In this document: one piece after another, positions 1-8,717 of the stretch
Numbering within the stretch: position 1 is the stretch's first letter
Layout of the letters: each line of letters starts with the position of its first letter
Origin: Desulfobacterales bacterium
Lineage (GTDB): Bacteria; Desulfobacterota; Desulfobacteria; Desulfobacterales; JAEINQ01
Assembly: GCA_016342285.1 (NCBI GenBank)
Contig: JAEINQ010000012.1
Location: 1 to 64,000, forward strand
Length of the DNA stretch: 64,000 nt
Direction: 5' to 3'
Translations under genes and position numbers: made by a program
The notes under the pieces: model-generated
Databases searched by the model: none
The model's input: the letters and a program-made list of their open reading frames with translations, nothing else
What the model was told of the DNA's origin: nothing

Positions 1-275
1 GCGTTCACAGGGCATCACGCCGAGGCGTGACTTTGTTTCCGGGCATTTGAAGTACGAACGGGTACGTCTGCATGCCCGGCGCCTCGCATCTGCGGCACCC
101 TGTAAACGCTTACCGTACGGGGGTTGGAATTCCTTGTGCGTTTCAACTCCGTGAACAGGTACTTTTTTTCCGTGTCCCTCCCTCCTGTCGTCCTGCCAAT
201 GATTGCATTCCTTTCTGCCCTGTGATATCTCAAAAATTGAAATTTCCAACAATATTGGTTGCTTTAGGATGCTAA
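1..275. other. Upstream edge, no gene assigned
   Basis: I see no convincing gene here. Short frames are open on both strands but have no recognisable protein. A GG-10-GC spacing near 126-139, in front of the kinase gene, is only a weak half match to a sigma-54 promoter. Confidence 0.4.
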
Positions 276-1796
276 ATGATTCGCAGGCCCCTCAAAACCC
301 ACCTCATGGTGTACCTGATCGTATTGCTGGTGACCGGTATGGGACTGGTGGAAGTGATCGCAACGGTGGCCTTTGAGCGGGTGTTGCTCGAAGAAAAAAA
401 AACCGAGGCCCGGCATTTCATCGATACCGTTCGGTTTCAGGCCATGGAAAACGGCGATGTGGAGGTCCTGCGACAAATGATCGGCCATGTCGCACCGGAT
501 TGCTACGGGTTTTACGACAATAACGGCCGGGTCAACGACGACGAGGCCATCCCTTGCGTGGCCTCGGAGGCATTGAGCAAGGCCGCCACAAATGCTATAG
601 AATCGATCCAGCCGTCCATGACTTACACCGGCAGCACCTGGGGGGTTTTTTGGCCCCAACCGCGCTATCTCGTTGCCGCCGCCGGCCTGCCCAACCGACC
701 CAACGGTCAGCCAATGGTTGTTGCCGTGGCCTGGGACCTTCAGTCTCTTTACCAGCGTCTTCGGCAGACTCAGAAGGCCATGATGGCCTACATTTTCATC
801 AATACCCTGATTCTGACCATGGTCGGTTTTAAGTTGCTGTGGAACGCCACGGGAAGGCCGATTTCGCGGCTGGTCAAACGGGCCGAAGAGTTTAGCCCCC
901 AAGACGCGCTTTTTCTGACGCCCGAAGCCAACAACAATGAATTTGACAAGCTGTCGCGGTCCTTAAACAGCATGCTCAAACGGATTTCTCAAGACCAGGA
1001 AAAGCTTCGGGCGACGGTTCATTCACTGGAAAAAGCAAATGCTGAACTCGTTCAGGCCCAGAAAGATGTGATCCGCGCCGAAAAACTGGCTTCCACCGGT
1101 CGCCTGGCTTCCGGTGTGGCCCATGAAATCGGCAATCCGATCGGTATTGTCCTGGGTTATCTGGATCTGCTCAGACAGGAACAGATCAGTTTGCCGGAAA
1201 AGCTGGATTTCATCGACCGGGCCCAGAGTGAAATACAACGTATCAATACCATCATTAGGCAACTGCTCGATCTTTCGCGCCCTTCTGCTTCCGGCTCCGG
1301 TCCGGTGTCAATCCATCGACTCATCGAAGACCTTCTTAACGTCATGAACTGCCAACCGGCCGTTTCGGGCATTTCGATGTCGGCTGAACTCAATGCTGAA
1401 CAGGACACGGTGTCGGCAAACGAAGACCAACTCAGGCAGGTGTTTTTGAACCTGATACTCAACGCGTCCGATGCCATTCACGCGACCGGGGCAGATTCCG
1501 GAACCCTTCGAATCACCACCTCCTTGTCCGATCACGTCAAGTCGTCTTCACTCCCCCCGAAGCCCCCTCAGGTTGTTGTCCGGTTCGAGGACAACGGGAC
1601 CGGCATCGAACTCAGTCAAATCGAAAACATTTTCGATCCATTTTTCACCACCAAAGCCCCGGGAAAGGGGACAGGGCTCGGCCTGTCGGTCTGCTTTTCC
1701 ATCGTGGAGCGTTTAGGGGGTGGCATATTTGCCGAAAACCTGTCCGGTCGTGGGACTGCCGTGTCGGTATGCCTGCCGTTGTATCAAACCCAGTAG
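276..1796 (+). CDS. Membrane sensor histidine kinase
   Basis: A 506-residue inner-membrane kinase that should autophosphorylate and pass phosphate to the response regulator encoded next. Residues about 9-33 form the first membrane helix, about 34-165 a small periplasmic sensing region, about 168-190 the second helix, followed by a HAMP-like linker and coiled coil. The dimerisation box VAHEIGNPIGI places the phospho-accepting histidine at about residue 283. The N box (NLILNASDAI), G1 (DNGTGIE) and G2 (GKGTGLGLS) ATP-binding motifs are intact, so it should be active. ATG 276 is chosen because AGGATG lies just upstream. The ligand cannot be read from the sequence. The phospho-acceptor and ATPase parts resemble NtrB/ZraS/AtoS-type kinases that pair with sigma-54 activators, which fits its neighbour. 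Confidence 0.93.
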   Translation: MIRRPLKTHLMVYLIVLLVTGMGLVEVIATVAFERVLLEEKKTEARHFIDTVRFQAMENGDVEVLRQMIGHVAPDCYGFYDNNGRVNDDEAIPCVASEALSKAATNAIESIQPSMTYTGSTWGVFWPQPRYLVAAAGLPNRPNGQPMVVAVAWDLQSLYQRLRQTQKAMMAYIFINTLILTMVGFKLLWNATGRPISRLVKRAEEFSPQDALFLTPEANNNEFDKLSRSLNSMLKRISQDQEKLRATVHSLEKANAELVQAQKDVIRAEKLASTGRLASGVAHEIGNPIGIVLGYLDLLRQEQISLPEKLDFIDRAQSEIQRINTIIRQLLDLSRPSASGSGPVSIHRLIEDLLNVMNCQPAVSGISMSAELNAEQDTVSANEDQLRQVFLNLILNASDAIHATGADSGTLRITTSLSDHVKSSSLPPKPPQVVVRFEDNGTGIELSQIENIFDPFFTTKAPGKGTGLGLSVCFSIVERLGGGIFAENLSGRGTAVSVCLPLYQTQ

Positions 1797-1868
1797 AAAT
1801 CCACGTCCTTCGGTCGTGGTCAGAGTCAATTGGCTATGCCGAGACAGCTAAGTTGACGTGACTATAAG
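1797..1868 (+). repeat. Family B repeat, long form, copy 1
   Basis: The core hairpin is CCACG-9-CGTGG at 1801-1819. It is followed by the shared tail reading roughly TCAGAGTCAATTGGCTATGC and then GACAGC. Other long copies lie near 13586, 19327 and 27229. It fills the gap between the kinase and regulator genes and ends about 10 bp before the regulator start codon. Confidence 0.8.
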
Positions 1869-1877
1869 GAAAAGCTT

Positions 1878-3263
1878 ATGGAACCGGATTCCATCAAACG
1901 CCTGCTGATTATCGACGATGAAGAAAACATGCGCCACATGCTCTCCACACTGCTGAAACGATCCGGATACGACGTGGATGAGGCGGCCGACGGCATGGAG
2001 GGGCTGACCAAAGTGCAGGACCATCGTTACGATTACATTCTCTGCGATATCCGCATGCCCAATATGGACGGCATGGCGTTTCTTGAAACTGCCGGCACGA
2101 TGCTTGAAGAGACCACGGTCATCATGATGTCGGCCTACGGATCTATAGATACGGTGATCGAGGCCATGAAGCTTGGCGCCTACGACTACATCTCCAAACC
2201 GTTTAAAGCCGATGAAGTGGCACTGGTCCTGAAAAAAGCCGAAGAACGTGAATCCTTGCGGATCGAAAATCGCCAGTTGCGGGAACGGATTCGAAGCATC
2301 GAAGACGAGGCCGATTTCGGAGCCATGGTCGGAAAGAGCCGCCCCATGCGTTCGGTCTTTCGCATCGCCGAAAAAGTGGCCCCTTACGACACCACGGTGT
2401 TGATCGTCGGGGATAGCGGTACCGGCAAGGAACTCATGGCACGGGCGATTCATGACAGCGGTCATCGTGCCCGCGGCCCACTGGTGCCGGTCAACTGCGG
2501 TGGCATACCGGAAAGTCTCATGGAGAGCGAACTGTTCGGGTATCGAAAAGGGGCCTTTACCGGTGCCAACAGCGACAAGAAGGGGCTCTTTGAGGCCGCT
2601 GACGGCGGTACGATCTTTTTGGACGAAATCGGGGAACTGCCGGTTCTGCTTCAGGTAAAACTGCTTCGTGTTCTCCAGGAAAACGAGGTTCGCCCGGTGG
2701 GTGCGTCGGTGGCGCGGAAAATCAATGTCCGGGTCATTGCCGCCACGGCCCGGGATCTGGAAAAAGAGGTCGCCTCCGGCACGTTTAGACAGGACCTGTT
2801 TTATCGGCTCAATGTCATGTCGCTGACCCTGCCGGTCTTGAGGGATCGCATGGAGGATCTTCCACTGCTGTGCCGTCACTTTCTGGTCCAACTGAGCCGG
2901 CAGCTGGAAAAGCCGTTGAGCGGTGTTTCGCCCTCGGCCATGTCTCTGCTGCTGGGCCATGGCTGGCCGGGAAACGTCCGTGAACTCAGGAACGTGCTGG
3001 AAAGGGCGGCCGTGCTGACAGAGACACCGGTGATCGAACCGGCACATTTGCCCGCCAGCCTGGCCCGTTCAGGCGTTGCCTCACCGCGTGCCGATTTTTT
3101 GGCCGGGGATTCTCTTAAGTTGGCCAGGGCAGCCCTGGAAAAAGCGATGATCACCCGGGTGCTGGAAAAAAACGATGGCAATCGGACGCGGTCTGCCCGA
3201 ATGCTGGAGATCAGCCATCCGTCGCTGCTGAGCAAAATACGGCAATATGGGATACGGGGATAG
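1878..3263 (+). CDS. Sigma-54-dependent response regulator (NtrC family)
   Basis: A 461-residue transcription activator, the likely partner of the upstream kinase. The N-terminal receiver domain (about 1-120) has the acidic pair in IIDDEEN, the phospho-acceptor Asp at about 57 ([11 protein letters not shown]) and the conserved Lys in SKPFKA. The central AAA+ domain (about 145-375) has Walker A GDSGTGKE, the sigma-54-contacting GAFTGA loop and Walker [13 protein letters not shown]. The C-terminus (about 420-461) is a Fis-type helix-turn-helix ([20 protein letters not shown]). All elements needed for ATP-driven open-complex formation at sigma-54 promoters are present. ATG 1878 follows an AAGGA site. 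Target genes cannot be read from here. The adjacent genes show no clear -24/-12 promoter. Confidence 0.95.
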   Translation: MEPDSIKRLLIIDDEENMRHMLSTLLKRSGYDVDEAADGMEGLTKVQDHRYDYILCDIRMPNMDGMAFLETAGTMLEETTVIMMSAYGSIDTVIEAMKLGAYDYISKPFKADEVALVLKKAEERESLRIENRQLRERIRSIEDEADFGAMVGKSRPMRSVFRIAEKVAPYDTTVLIVGDSGTGKELMARAIHDSGHRARGPLVPVNCGGIPESLMESELFGYRKGAFTGANSDKKGLFEAADGGTIFLDEIGELPVLLQVKLLRVLQENEVRPVGASVARKINVRVIAATARDLEKEVASGTFRQDLFYRLNVMSLTLPVLRDRMEDLPLLCRHFLVQLSRQLEKPLSGVSPSAMSLLLGHGWPGNVRELRNVLERAAVLTETPVIEPAHLPASLARSGVASPRADFLAGDSLKLARAALEKAMITRVLEKNDGNRTRSARMLEISHPSLLSKIRQYGIRG

Positions 3264-3283
3264 GTCGCTTCCAGGGGTGGACC

Positions 3284-3496
3284 CCGAAAGGTTCACCTGC
3301 TCCGGCGAGAACGACTGCCGTGAATTTCCAATACTCAATATCCAATGCTCAAGTGTGGAATCGCACCGCCCCGCCAATTTTTTTAAAAGCTAAAATGGCA
3401 GAATACCTTCCTTGAACATTGAGAATTGAAAATTGGATATTGGACATTAAGCCCTCCTATGGAGGGTCTCCTGAGGCCACCCGCTCTGCGGGTGGT
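3284..3496 (+). repeat. Family A interspersed repeat, copy 1
   Basis: An AT-rich element of about 210 bp in a GC-rich background. A left arm around 3326-3352 (contains CTCAATATCCAATGCTCAAG) can pair imperfectly with a right arm around 3411-3448 (CTTGAACATTGAGAATTG, then GGATATTGGACATT). Two small GC hairpins follow (CCCTCC-TAT-GGAGGG and CCCGC-TCT-GCGGG). Related copies lie at 31299, 42190 and 54271. Confidence 0.8.
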
Positions 3497-3508
3497 GGCA
3501 GACGGTGG

Positions 3509-3661
3509 TCACCGGTCCTCGGGTTCTTCGGCATCCGGTAAATCTTCGGGCGGAGGGGAAGGGGCGGGAACGGCGGCTTCGACCCGTTTCATGATGTCGT
3601 CGATGTTTTGGGTAATCTTGTCGAGTTCGGCTTTCAGTGCGCTCTCATCGATATTTTTCAT
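3509..3661 (-). CDS. Small unknown protein (50 aa)
   Basis: A 50-residue frame starting with ATG at 3661 and ending with TGA at 3509. The N-terminal half is an amphipathic charged helix (ESALKAELDKITQNIDDIMK). The tail is proline- and acid-rich (contains APSPPPEDLPDAEEPEDR). I do not recognise it. It follows the 114-residue gene on the same strand, and both small proteins are acidic and largely helical, so the pair may be co-expressed. The upstream Shine-Dalgarno match is poor, which lowers confidence. The composition (charged helix followed by a Pro/Glu tail) is typical of real cytoplasmic proteins rather than of an antisense frame. Confidence 0.5.
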   Translation of the reverse strand: MKNIDESALKAELDKITQNIDDIMKRVEAAVPAPSPPPEDLPDAEEPEDR

Positions 3662-3820
3662 GGTTCGTCTTTTCGGTCAATTCGCGGTTTGAGCATTCAT
3701 GCGTTCGTGAAAAAGTTTAAAACCACAAAGGGGATTGAATATTGGACCCGGTCTGCCATGAGAGGAGACTCCCTGGGGCTGATGGTTTTCTGGGGGCGGC
3801 ACAGCATCGGCCCGCAGGGG

Positions 3821-4165
3821 CTATCGCGGATACATGCCGTGTTTGTAGATGTAGCCGAAGTAGTATTCCTGATAGTCCGGCGCTTCCAAATCCTCTCCGT
3901 TTGTCGCCGGGGTCTCCGGGGCGGTCCCTGTTTCTTTCTGTCCGGCCATCCACAGGTTTCGGGCATAATCGTAGAGCACTTTTTTGAGCATCGCGGGTTC
4001 CGTTACGATTTCCTGGTTGACCTGAAGAAAGTCGCCGACGGCCTCGATGGTCGCTTTGACATTGCGGATATACTCGGTATCATCCAGCAGGTATTCCGCC
4101 GACAGTCGGTGGAGTCGCTGGATAATGGTCTTGACGGATCCTTCGATGGCGTCGATACACTGCAT
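3821..4165 (-). CDS. Conserved-looking hypothetical protein (114 aa)
   Basis: A 114-residue soluble protein with no signal peptide or membrane helix. Residues 1-75 are predicted to be mostly helical with regular charged/hydrophobic spacing (for example GSVKTIIQRLHRLSAEYLL). A loop rich in Thr, Pro and Glu follows, and the tail is tyrosine-rich (PDYQEYYFGYIYKHGMYPR). I do not recognise the family. It is expressed from the minus strand behind a well-placed sigma-70 promoter at 4279-4307, which is the best evidence that this strand, and not the long antisense frame opposite it, is coding. A 50-residue gene follows 159 bp downstream. Function unknown. Confidence 0.65.
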   Translation of the reverse strand: MQCIDAIEGSVKTIIQRLHRLSAEYLLDDTEYIRNVKATIEAVGDFLQVNQEIVTEPAMLKKVLYDYARNLWMAGQKETGTAPETPATNGEDLEAPDYQEYYFGYIYKHGMYPR

Positions 4166-4278
4166 TTTTTTCTGCCTTCTCCCCTGCGAGGGGCACCATG
4201 GTTTTTATCAGGTCAAAGCCGTTTACGGGCGTTGTTCGGGTCAAACGCCCTTTGCCTGCGGTCCCGTTGTGATGCTGA

Positions 4279-4307
4279 AAAATATTTTCCCTATGGGGCC
4301 GTGTCAA
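4279..4307 (-). promoter_or_regulatory. Sigma-70 promoter for the 114-aa gene
   Basis: On the minus strand TTGACA (4302-4307) is followed after exactly 17 bp by TATTTT (4279-4284). It points at the gene starting at 4165, with a leader of about 105 bases. Confidence 0.65.
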
Positions 4308-4835
4308 GGGCTCGGTATCATAAAAATGAATGCTATGCTTTACAATAACCTAAGTTGAGCGATTGTCGAGGTTGCCGCGGGTACAAGGAAGATGTTTTCC
4401 GCTATAGTCCTTTATGCGGGAAGGCATCTGACGCTGTAGATGTGGTAAGATCGGCAATCCCGAAGGGTATTAAATTTCGAAAGACAAAATAGGATTTTTA
4501 TCTTTTAATATCGTTTGGTTATACTCTATTTCGAAATTTGATACGCTCAGTTTGGGTATAGTTCTTTTGAATTGTCAGCACCATAGAGAAATGTTCGCTA
4601 TCCTTTTATTGCCCTGATCGCAAAAACGGGAAAAAGCTTGTGTTGTTCGGGTCATGGCGGGTTAAGCGGTACCGAATGTCGTGGGGGCGATGCAACGTCG
4701 TATATATTTGAGGAGGGCTCGACACTATTGAAAAGTGGCCCCCGGCCATGTATAGGACGGGCCATCCTTTTTCTGAATCTTTTCCGCAGGAGGGAATGAT
4801 TTGTGGGTTTTTGAGGGGGTTGCCGACATTTTCCC
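4308..4835. other. Gene-poor, AT-rich intergenic stretch
   Basis: No gene seen. It holds a 24-bp sequence (4354-4377) that recurs inverted at 54208-54231 and an AT-rich inverted repeat at 4467-4544. A small stable RNA cannot be excluded but none is recognised. Confidence 0.5.
4467..4544. repeat. AT-rich inverted repeat
   Basis: The arms 4467-4484 and 4525-4544 are inverted copies built on a perfect 11-bp core (AAATTTCGAAA at 4472-4482, TTTCGAAATTT at 4529-4539). They extend outward to a matching GTAT/ATAC with small mismatches. The loop is about 40 bp and very AT-rich. Confidence 0.6.
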
Positions 4836-4878
4836 AAAAAAAAAGGGATTTCGGTATTACTTCCCGAAATCCCTTTAA
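4836..4878 (-). terminator. Rho-independent terminator of tRNA-Thr
   Basis: On the minus strand AAAGGGATTTCGG pairs perfectly with CCGAAATCCCTTT across a 9-base loop and is followed by a run of T. It lies directly downstream of the tRNA. Confidence 0.9.
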
Positions 4879-4884
4879 CGTCCA

Positions 4885-4960
4885 TGGAGCCGGCGCGGAG
4901 ATTCGAACTCCGTACCTGCTGATTACGAATCAGCTGCTCTACCGAGTGAGCTACGCCGGC
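4885..4960 (-). tRNA. tRNA-Thr (anticodon CGU)
   Basis: A 76-base cloverleaf read on the minus strand. The acceptor stem is GCCGGCG/CGCCGGC, the D stem GCTC/GAGC, the anticodon stem GCTGA/TCAGC with loop TTCGTAA, and the T stem CGGAG/CTCCG with loop TTCGAAT. Discriminator T is followed by an encoded CCA. Anticodon CGT reads ACG (threonine). It is an isolated single gene with its own terminator, divergent from mfd. Confidence 0.96.
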
Positions 4961-4987
4961 ATGGCAGATTGACCCAATACTGGAAAT

Positions 4988-7900
4988 ATGGACCGAAATC
5001 AAGAGAAAACAACCCTTTCCGAACTCATCCGCAACGCCGACGGCTCGGGCCCGCCCATTGTCTGCACGGGACTAACGGACGCTGCCTGCGCTTATCTGGT
5101 CAGCCGGATCTATCACCGCCATCACCGCCCCATGGTCTGGATTGCCGCCACCGCGGCCCGGGCCGAACGGTGTCTGGCGGATCTGCGTTTTTTTGCCGAG
5201 GCCGACGACTGGCCGCTGCTCTTTTTTCCCCCGTACAATATTTTGCCCTTCAAGCGATTGTCCTATCACGCAGAAACCTCGGCCGAGCGGGTTCGCGTTC
5301 TCTATGGCCTGATCAACGGTGGCCGGGCACCGATTCTCGTGACAACGGTCCAAGCCCTGATGCAGAAGCTCGTCCCTCGATCCGAGGTGGCCGGGTTTGC
5401 CGAATTGGTTATGACCGGGGAAGATGTCGACCTTGATCCGCTTTTGGAACAGCTGGTGACCGGTGGCTACACCCGGACCCTGCTCGTGGAAGAACCGGGC
5501 GATTTCGCTGTCCGGGGCGGCATTGTGGACGTCTTTTCGCCCATGTACGACGACCCCCTGCGCATTGAGTTTTACGGCGACACGGTGGAGTCCATACGAT
5601 TCTTTTCCGCGGCTACCCAGCGAAAGCTTCGCGAGGTTGACGAGGCCGTCATTTTACCGGCCAAGGAGACGATCCTGGGCCGGGAACAACGCGTGGAGGT
5701 GGTGGCGCGTATCCGTGCTCTGGCGGCCGAACTGGACCTGCCCAAAACCATGGTGCGCGATCTGGCCGAGAGGGTCCATCGTGAAGGGGTGATCCAGGAG
5801 ATCGAAAGCCTGCTCCCCTTGGTTTTCACCGAGCCCGGCACCCTTTTTGACTATCTGTCCACGGAAACCGTGATGGTTTTAGACGATCCGGTTGAACTGG
5901 CAGAATCGGCCGCGGATGTCTGGCATCGCATATCGGAAGGGTACACCTCGGCCCGTGCCAGCAGAAAACTCTGCCTGCCGCCCCAAAGCCTGTACATGGA
6001 TTGGAACGATGCAGCGGTCCGCATGGGCCGCTATGGCCAGTTGATTTTTCGACCGTTGACCGCAAACATCGGTCCGGACGCCGTCCGAACAAAGGTCTTT
6101 GATTTCTCCGTGCAGGACAACACCGGCATGCACACGGCCCTGGAGGCCAGCCGCGGCCAACATCAGCTCTTTGCACCGCTGGCCGGCTGGCTTGAGGACC
6201 GTCGCCAGGAGGGTCTGACCACTGCCATGGTCTGCCGTACATCATCCCAGGCCGATCGGCTGCAGTCCTTGCTCTCCCCTTACGGCGTCTCGCTGCACCG
6301 GGCGGACCGGTTGCCCCAGCGTCCGGGACAGGCCATGGCCTATCTGTGCCCGGGCCAGCTCTCCGGCGGTTTTATCTGGCCCGAGGCGGGCATGGCCGTG
6401 ATGACCGAAGATGAGGTCTTTGGCGCCCGGCGGCGGCGGCAGAGACGAAAGGCCAGAGAGATTCAGACCGGGTTGCTGGCCATGGAAGACCTCAAAGCCG
6501 GTGACCTGGTGGTTCACCAGGAGCATGGCATCGGTTGTTATCAGGGGCTGACCAAGCTCACGGTCGAGGGGGCCACCGACGACTTTCTGCTCATCGTCTA
6601 CAAGGACGAAGACCGGCTCTATCTGCCGGTGGTCCGCATGGGATTGATTCAGAAATACATGGGCGTGGACGGCATCGCCGCGGTGCTGGACAAGATGGGA
6701 GGGCGGTCCTGGGATCGGGTCAAGGATCGGGTCAAGGCATCGGCCCAGAAAATTGCCGGTGAGCTGCTGCATGTCTATGCCGCGCGGAAGGTGCGTCAGG
6801 GGCATGCCTTTCGTCCCGTAGACGACTATTTCCGCGATTTCGAAACCGGATTTGCCTACGAAGAGACCCCGGACCAGCTCAAGGCCATCGACGATGTGCT
6901 CCAGGGCATGATGGCAAAAACCCCCATGGACCGACTGGTCTGCGGCGATGTGGGATACGGCAAGACCGAGGTGGCCCTGAGAGCGGCCTTCATGGCGGTC
7001 AATGACGGTCGGCAGGTGGCTGTTTTGGTGCCCACCACGGTGCTGGCCGAACAGCACTTTGCCACGTTTTCCGGACGTTTTTCCCAGTATCCGGTGAAAG
7101 TGGCCTGCCTCAGCCGCTTCCGTTCCGCCAGGGAGCAGCGGGATATCATTTCCGGCCTGTCCGATGGGCGGATCGACATTGTGATCGGTACCCACCGCCT
7201 GCTGCAAAAGGATGTGGCGTTCAAGTCCATCGGCCTTCTGGTGCTCGACGAGGAACAGCGATTCGGGGTTCGGCACAAAGAGATGCTCAAGAAGCTTCGC
7301 GAAACCGTCGACGTACTGGCCATGACCGCCACACCGATTCCGCGTACCCTGCACATGTCGTTGGTCGGGGTCCGTGATATCAGCATCATCTCGACCCCCC
7401 CCGAGCATCGCCAGGCCATCATCACCTATGTCTGTGAATTCGACGAGGCGGTGGCCGCCGAAGCCATCCGCCGGGAACTGGTCCGGGGCGGCCAGGTTTT
7501 TTTCGTCCACAATATCGTTCACGGCATCGACCGCATGGCCGGTCGCCTCAGCGATCTGGTTCCCGAGGCCCGGGTGGCTGTGGCCCACGGCCAAATGGGC
7601 CCGGAACAGCTCGAGAAGGTCATGCTGACATTTGCCCGGGGAGAGACCGATTTGCTGGTCTGCACCACCATCATCGAATCCGGCCTGGACATCCCATCGG
7701 CCAACACGTTGCTGGTCAATCGCGCCGACCGGTTCGGCCTGGCCCAGATGTACCAGCTCCGAGGCCGGGTGGGGCGAGGGGATGCCCAGGCCTACGCCTA
7801 CCTGTTCATTCCTCCCGAGTCGGTGCTCTCCCGCGACGCCCAGAAGCGGCTCAGGGTCCTCATGGAGCACAGCGACCTCGGCTCCGGCTTCCAGATTGCC

Positions 7901-8494
7901 ATGAGCGACCTGAAAATTCGCGGCGGCGGATCTATCCTCGGCGCGTCCCAGTCTGGCCATATCGCCGCCGTGGGATACGACATGTTCCTGCAACTCATGG
8001 CGTCAGCGGTCAGTGAACTCAAAGGCGAACCGGTCATCGAGGCCCTGGAGCCGGAGATCAATGTGCCCATGTCCGCTTTTTTGCCTGAAGACTATATTCC
8101 CGATATCGACCAGAGGCTGGCCGCATACCGGCGTCTGGCCCGTATGAACGAGCTTCGGGAGATCGCAGACTTCAAGATTGAGATGCTGGACCGGTTCGGG
8201 CCGCTGCCGGAAGCCGCGACCAACCTGCTGCTCAAGATCATGTTGCGGGTCCAGTGTCTTCGGGCCGGCGCCGGCCGTCTTGATCTGATCGGCCAGCAAC
8301 TGATCCTCGGCTTTTCTTCGGCCCACCAGCGCCACCCCCAGGCCCTGGTGGAGCTGGTCCTTAATCACGGCGATCGATTCCGGGTTTCTCCGGACCAGTT
8401 GCTTCGGGTCAGGCTGCACGGTACGACCAGTGCCGACCTGTTGGCGGAAGCCAAGCAGGTACTCAAAGAGATCGCTGCCGCCGTCAACGAATAA
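4988..8494 (+). CDS. mfd: Transcription-repair coupling factor Mfd
   Basis: An 1168-residue DNA translocase that removes RNA polymerase stalled at lesions and recruits UvrA, close to the usual family length. The N-terminal third is the UvrB-like module. About 497-565 is the CarD-like RNA polymerase interaction domain (DLVVHQEHGIGCYQGL). The superfamily 2 helicase core has Walker A GDVGYGKT near residue 653, DEEQRFG near 753, and the RecG-like translocation segment with RGRVGRG. The C-terminus is the autoregulatory UvrA-blocking domain. ATG 4988 gives the standard N-terminus; a frame extension to 4969 would run into the tRNA promoter region. It heads a collinear series of housekeeping genes and lies divergent from tRNA-Thr. 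Confidence 0.97.
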   Translation: MDRNQEKTTLSELIRNADGSGPPIVCTGLTDAACAYLVSRIYHRHHRPMVWIAATAARAERCLADLRFFAEADDWPLLFFPPYNILPFKRLSYHAETSAERVRVLYGLINGGRAPILVTTVQALMQKLVPRSEVAGFAELVMTGEDVDLDPLLEQLVTGGYTRTLLVEEPGDFAVRGGIVDVFSPMYDDPLRIEFYGDTVESIRFFSAATQRKLREVDEAVILPAKETILGREQRVEVVARIRALAAELDLPKTMVRDLAERVHREGVIQEIESLLPLVFTEPGTLFDYLSTETVMVLDDPVELAESAADVWHRISEGYTSARASRKLCLPPQSLYMDWNDAAVRMGRYGQLIFRPLTANIGPDAVRTKVFDFSVQDNTGMHTALEASRGQHQLFAPLAGWLEDRRQEGLTTAMVCRTSSQADRLQSLLSPYGVSLHRADRLPQRPGQAMAYLCPGQLSGGFIWPEAGMAVMTEDEVFGARRRRQRRKAREIQTGLLAMEDLKAGDLVVHQEHGIGCYQGLTKLTVEGATDDFLLIVYKDEDRLYLPVVRMGLIQKYMGVDGIAAVLDKMGGRSWDRVKDRVKASAQKIAGELLHVYAARKVRQGHAFRPVDDYFRDFETGFAYEETPDQLKAIDDVLQGMMAKTPMDRLVCGDVGYGKTEVALRAAFMAVNDGRQVAVLVPTTVLAEQHFATFSGRFSQYPVKVACLSRFRSAREQRDIISGLSDGRIDIVIGTHRLLQKDVAFKSIGLLVLDEEQRFGVRHKEMLKKLRETVDVLAMTATPIPRTLHMSLVGVRDISIISTPPEHRQAIITYVCEFDEAVAAEAIRRELVRGGQVFFVHNIVHGIDRMAGRLSDLVPEARVAVAHGQMGPEQLEKVMLTFARGETDLLVCTTIIESGLDIPSANTLLVNRADRFGLAQMYQLRGRVGRGDAQAYAYLFIPPESVLSRDAQKRLRVLMEHSDLGSGFQIAMSDLKIRGGGSILGASQSGHIAAVGYDMFLQLMASAVSELKGEPVIEALEPEINVPMSAFLPEDYIPDIDQRLAAYRRLARMNELREIADFKIEMLDRFGPLPEAATNLLLKIMLRVQCLRAGAGRLDLIGQQLILGFSSAHQRHPQALVELVLNHGDRFRVSPDQLLRVRLHGTTSADLLAEAKQVLKEIAAAVNE

Positions 8495-8717
8495 GGACCT
8501 TTGTATACGGCAGCCAGCCGTTAAACAGCTTGAAAGAAAAAGTCCGATGTGGTAACGACAAACATTTTAAATTCTTTGCTTTTTGGAGGTCTGCCCCCTT
8601 GGCGGTCCGGCTTTTCAGCCAGGGGCCTGGGGCGATGAAAGCGGCCCGGCTGCAAGAGGGGGCGGCCCGGATCGAACCTCTGGACGTGGATTTTTTAAAC
8701 CGGACCAAAGGGAAGCC

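Noticed and set aside
126..139. Sigma-54 promoter in front of the histidine kinase
   Set aside because: The GG and GC doublets have the right spacing but the rest of the -24/-12 consensus does not match.
3608..4348. A 246-codon open frame on the plus strand
   Set aside because: It is antisense to the 114-aa and 50-aa minus-strand frames, has low coding character (frequent Arg, Phe and Cys with no domain) and no promoter or ribosome site, whereas the minus strand has a good promoter.
4969..4987. An earlier start for the mfd frame
   Set aside because: The earlier frame that opens at 4969 is in another phase and ends at 5436; ATG 4988 gives the full-length Mfd.
6242..7993. Long minus-strand open frame inside mfd
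   Set aside because: A high-GC shadow of a strongly recognised gene; its translation is rich in His, Gln and Gly with no domain.
8583..8717. Upstream extension of the SurA-N lipoprotein frame
   Set aside because: It would bury the signal peptide and lipobox inside the protein; the Gly/Pro-rich extension looks noncoding.
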